Shown here piece by piece: positions 20,547 to 20,782 of a stretch of DNA of 20,782 bases (the first letter of the stretch is position 1; each line of letters begins with the position of its first letter). The notes under the pieces are model-generated. The model saw only the letters and a program-made list of their open reading frames with translations, searched no databases and was not told the DNA's origin. The position numbers and the translations under genes are program-made. Source of the stretch: a virus; IMG/VR virus record IMGVR_UViG_3300023301_002084, positions 1 through 20,782 of that record; one strand, 5' to 3'.

Positions 20547-20782
20547 ATAAAACAGGGGGGGGGGGGGCTTAAAAAAGCCTAGGTAGGGGGTTGCCACCCC
20601 TCTTTAACCCTATTGAAAACATTGGATAATAAAAAGGCGGAAAAATCCTCCCCCACCCCCCCCCCTTAAGTTAAGTAATTGATAACATTGATAAAATTGC
20701 AGTTAAGGGGGTTTTGGAGGCCGGGAGCGAATTTTGGGTCGGGTGGGGGCATGGTAGGGGTGATGTGACCGGGCCTTTGCAC
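20547..20782. other. Non-coding end with G/C homopolymers and AT-rich repeats
   Basis: No gene is seen. After the primase-helicase stop come a run of 13 G (20555-20567), a small hairpin GGCTT-AAAA-AAGCC (20566-20579), an AT-rich stretch, then 5 C, A and a run of 10 C (20650-20665), which can pair with the G run. Next are TTAAG twice in tandem (20666-20675) and ATTGATAA twice 9 bases apart (20678-20685, 20687-20694). The last 80 bases are G-rich on the plus strand. It may end transcription of the primase-helicase or be an origin; no U-tract terminator is clear. Confidence 0.4.

Noticed and set aside
1-20782. tRNA genes, integrase or insertion sequences
   Set aside because: No cloverleaf with a TTCRA-type T-loop, no recombinase motif and no terminal-repeat-flanked transposase were seen on either strand.

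Overview
The window looks like part of a tailed dsDNA bacteriophage genome (Caudoviricetes). The reasons are tight gene packing with ATGA, TAATG and TGATG junctions, a family A DNA polymerase with its own clamp-like protein, a primase-helicase, phage recombination proteins (Sak4-like ATPase, DUF669), a Cas4-like nuclease, an HNH-like endonuclease and many small orphan genes. The host cannot be read directly. The QueD variant (CFRQWRADSHC, HGY) and the DUF4214 protein suggest a proteobacterium, perhaps an alphaproteobacterium; this is inference.

Layout. Positions 1-17593 are all coded on the minus strand, so the first transcribed genes are at the right. From right to left: small orphan genes (17593-16399), an HNH-like endonuclease, Sak4-like ATPase and DUF669 (16409-14463), a YhhQ/VUT-type queuosine-precursor transporter (14401-13925), a DUF2786 protein, a Cas4-like nuclease, a frame-disrupted C5 cytosine methyltransferase and a DEAH-type helicase (13599-9299), two small genes sharing a domain (9111-8164), then a 7-deazaguanine cassette queD-folE-queE-queC-dpdA (8010-4598) running straight into clamp and polymerase (4587-1583), and finally six small genes, the last a truncated DUF4214 gene. 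A 390-bp non-coding region (17594-17984) separates this leftward block from one large rightward gene, an AEP-like primase/P-loop helicase (17985-20546). It carries promoters, a terminator and a cluster of short inverted repeats. The right edge (20547-20782) has no gene but holds a 13-G run, a 10-C run and AT-rich repeats.

How it fits together. The phage appears to make a 7-deazaguanine precursor from GTP (FolE, QueD, QueE, QueC) and swap it for guanine in its own DNA with DpdA, a tRNA-guanine-transglycosylase relative. This kind of modification is known to protect phage DNA from host restriction. Two points stand out. QueC lacks all four zinc-ligand cysteines of the canonical enzyme, so its end product may not be preQ0. 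A separate YhhQ-like importer could supply precursor from outside. A second modification gene, the C5 methyltransferase, is broken by an apparent one-base frameshift. The rest is a replication and recombination module: polymerase, clamp, primase-helicase, a second helicase ending in an SSB-like tip, Sak4-like ATPase, DUF669 and Cas4-like nuclease.

No tRNA, rRNA, CRISPR array, integrase or insertion sequence was seen.
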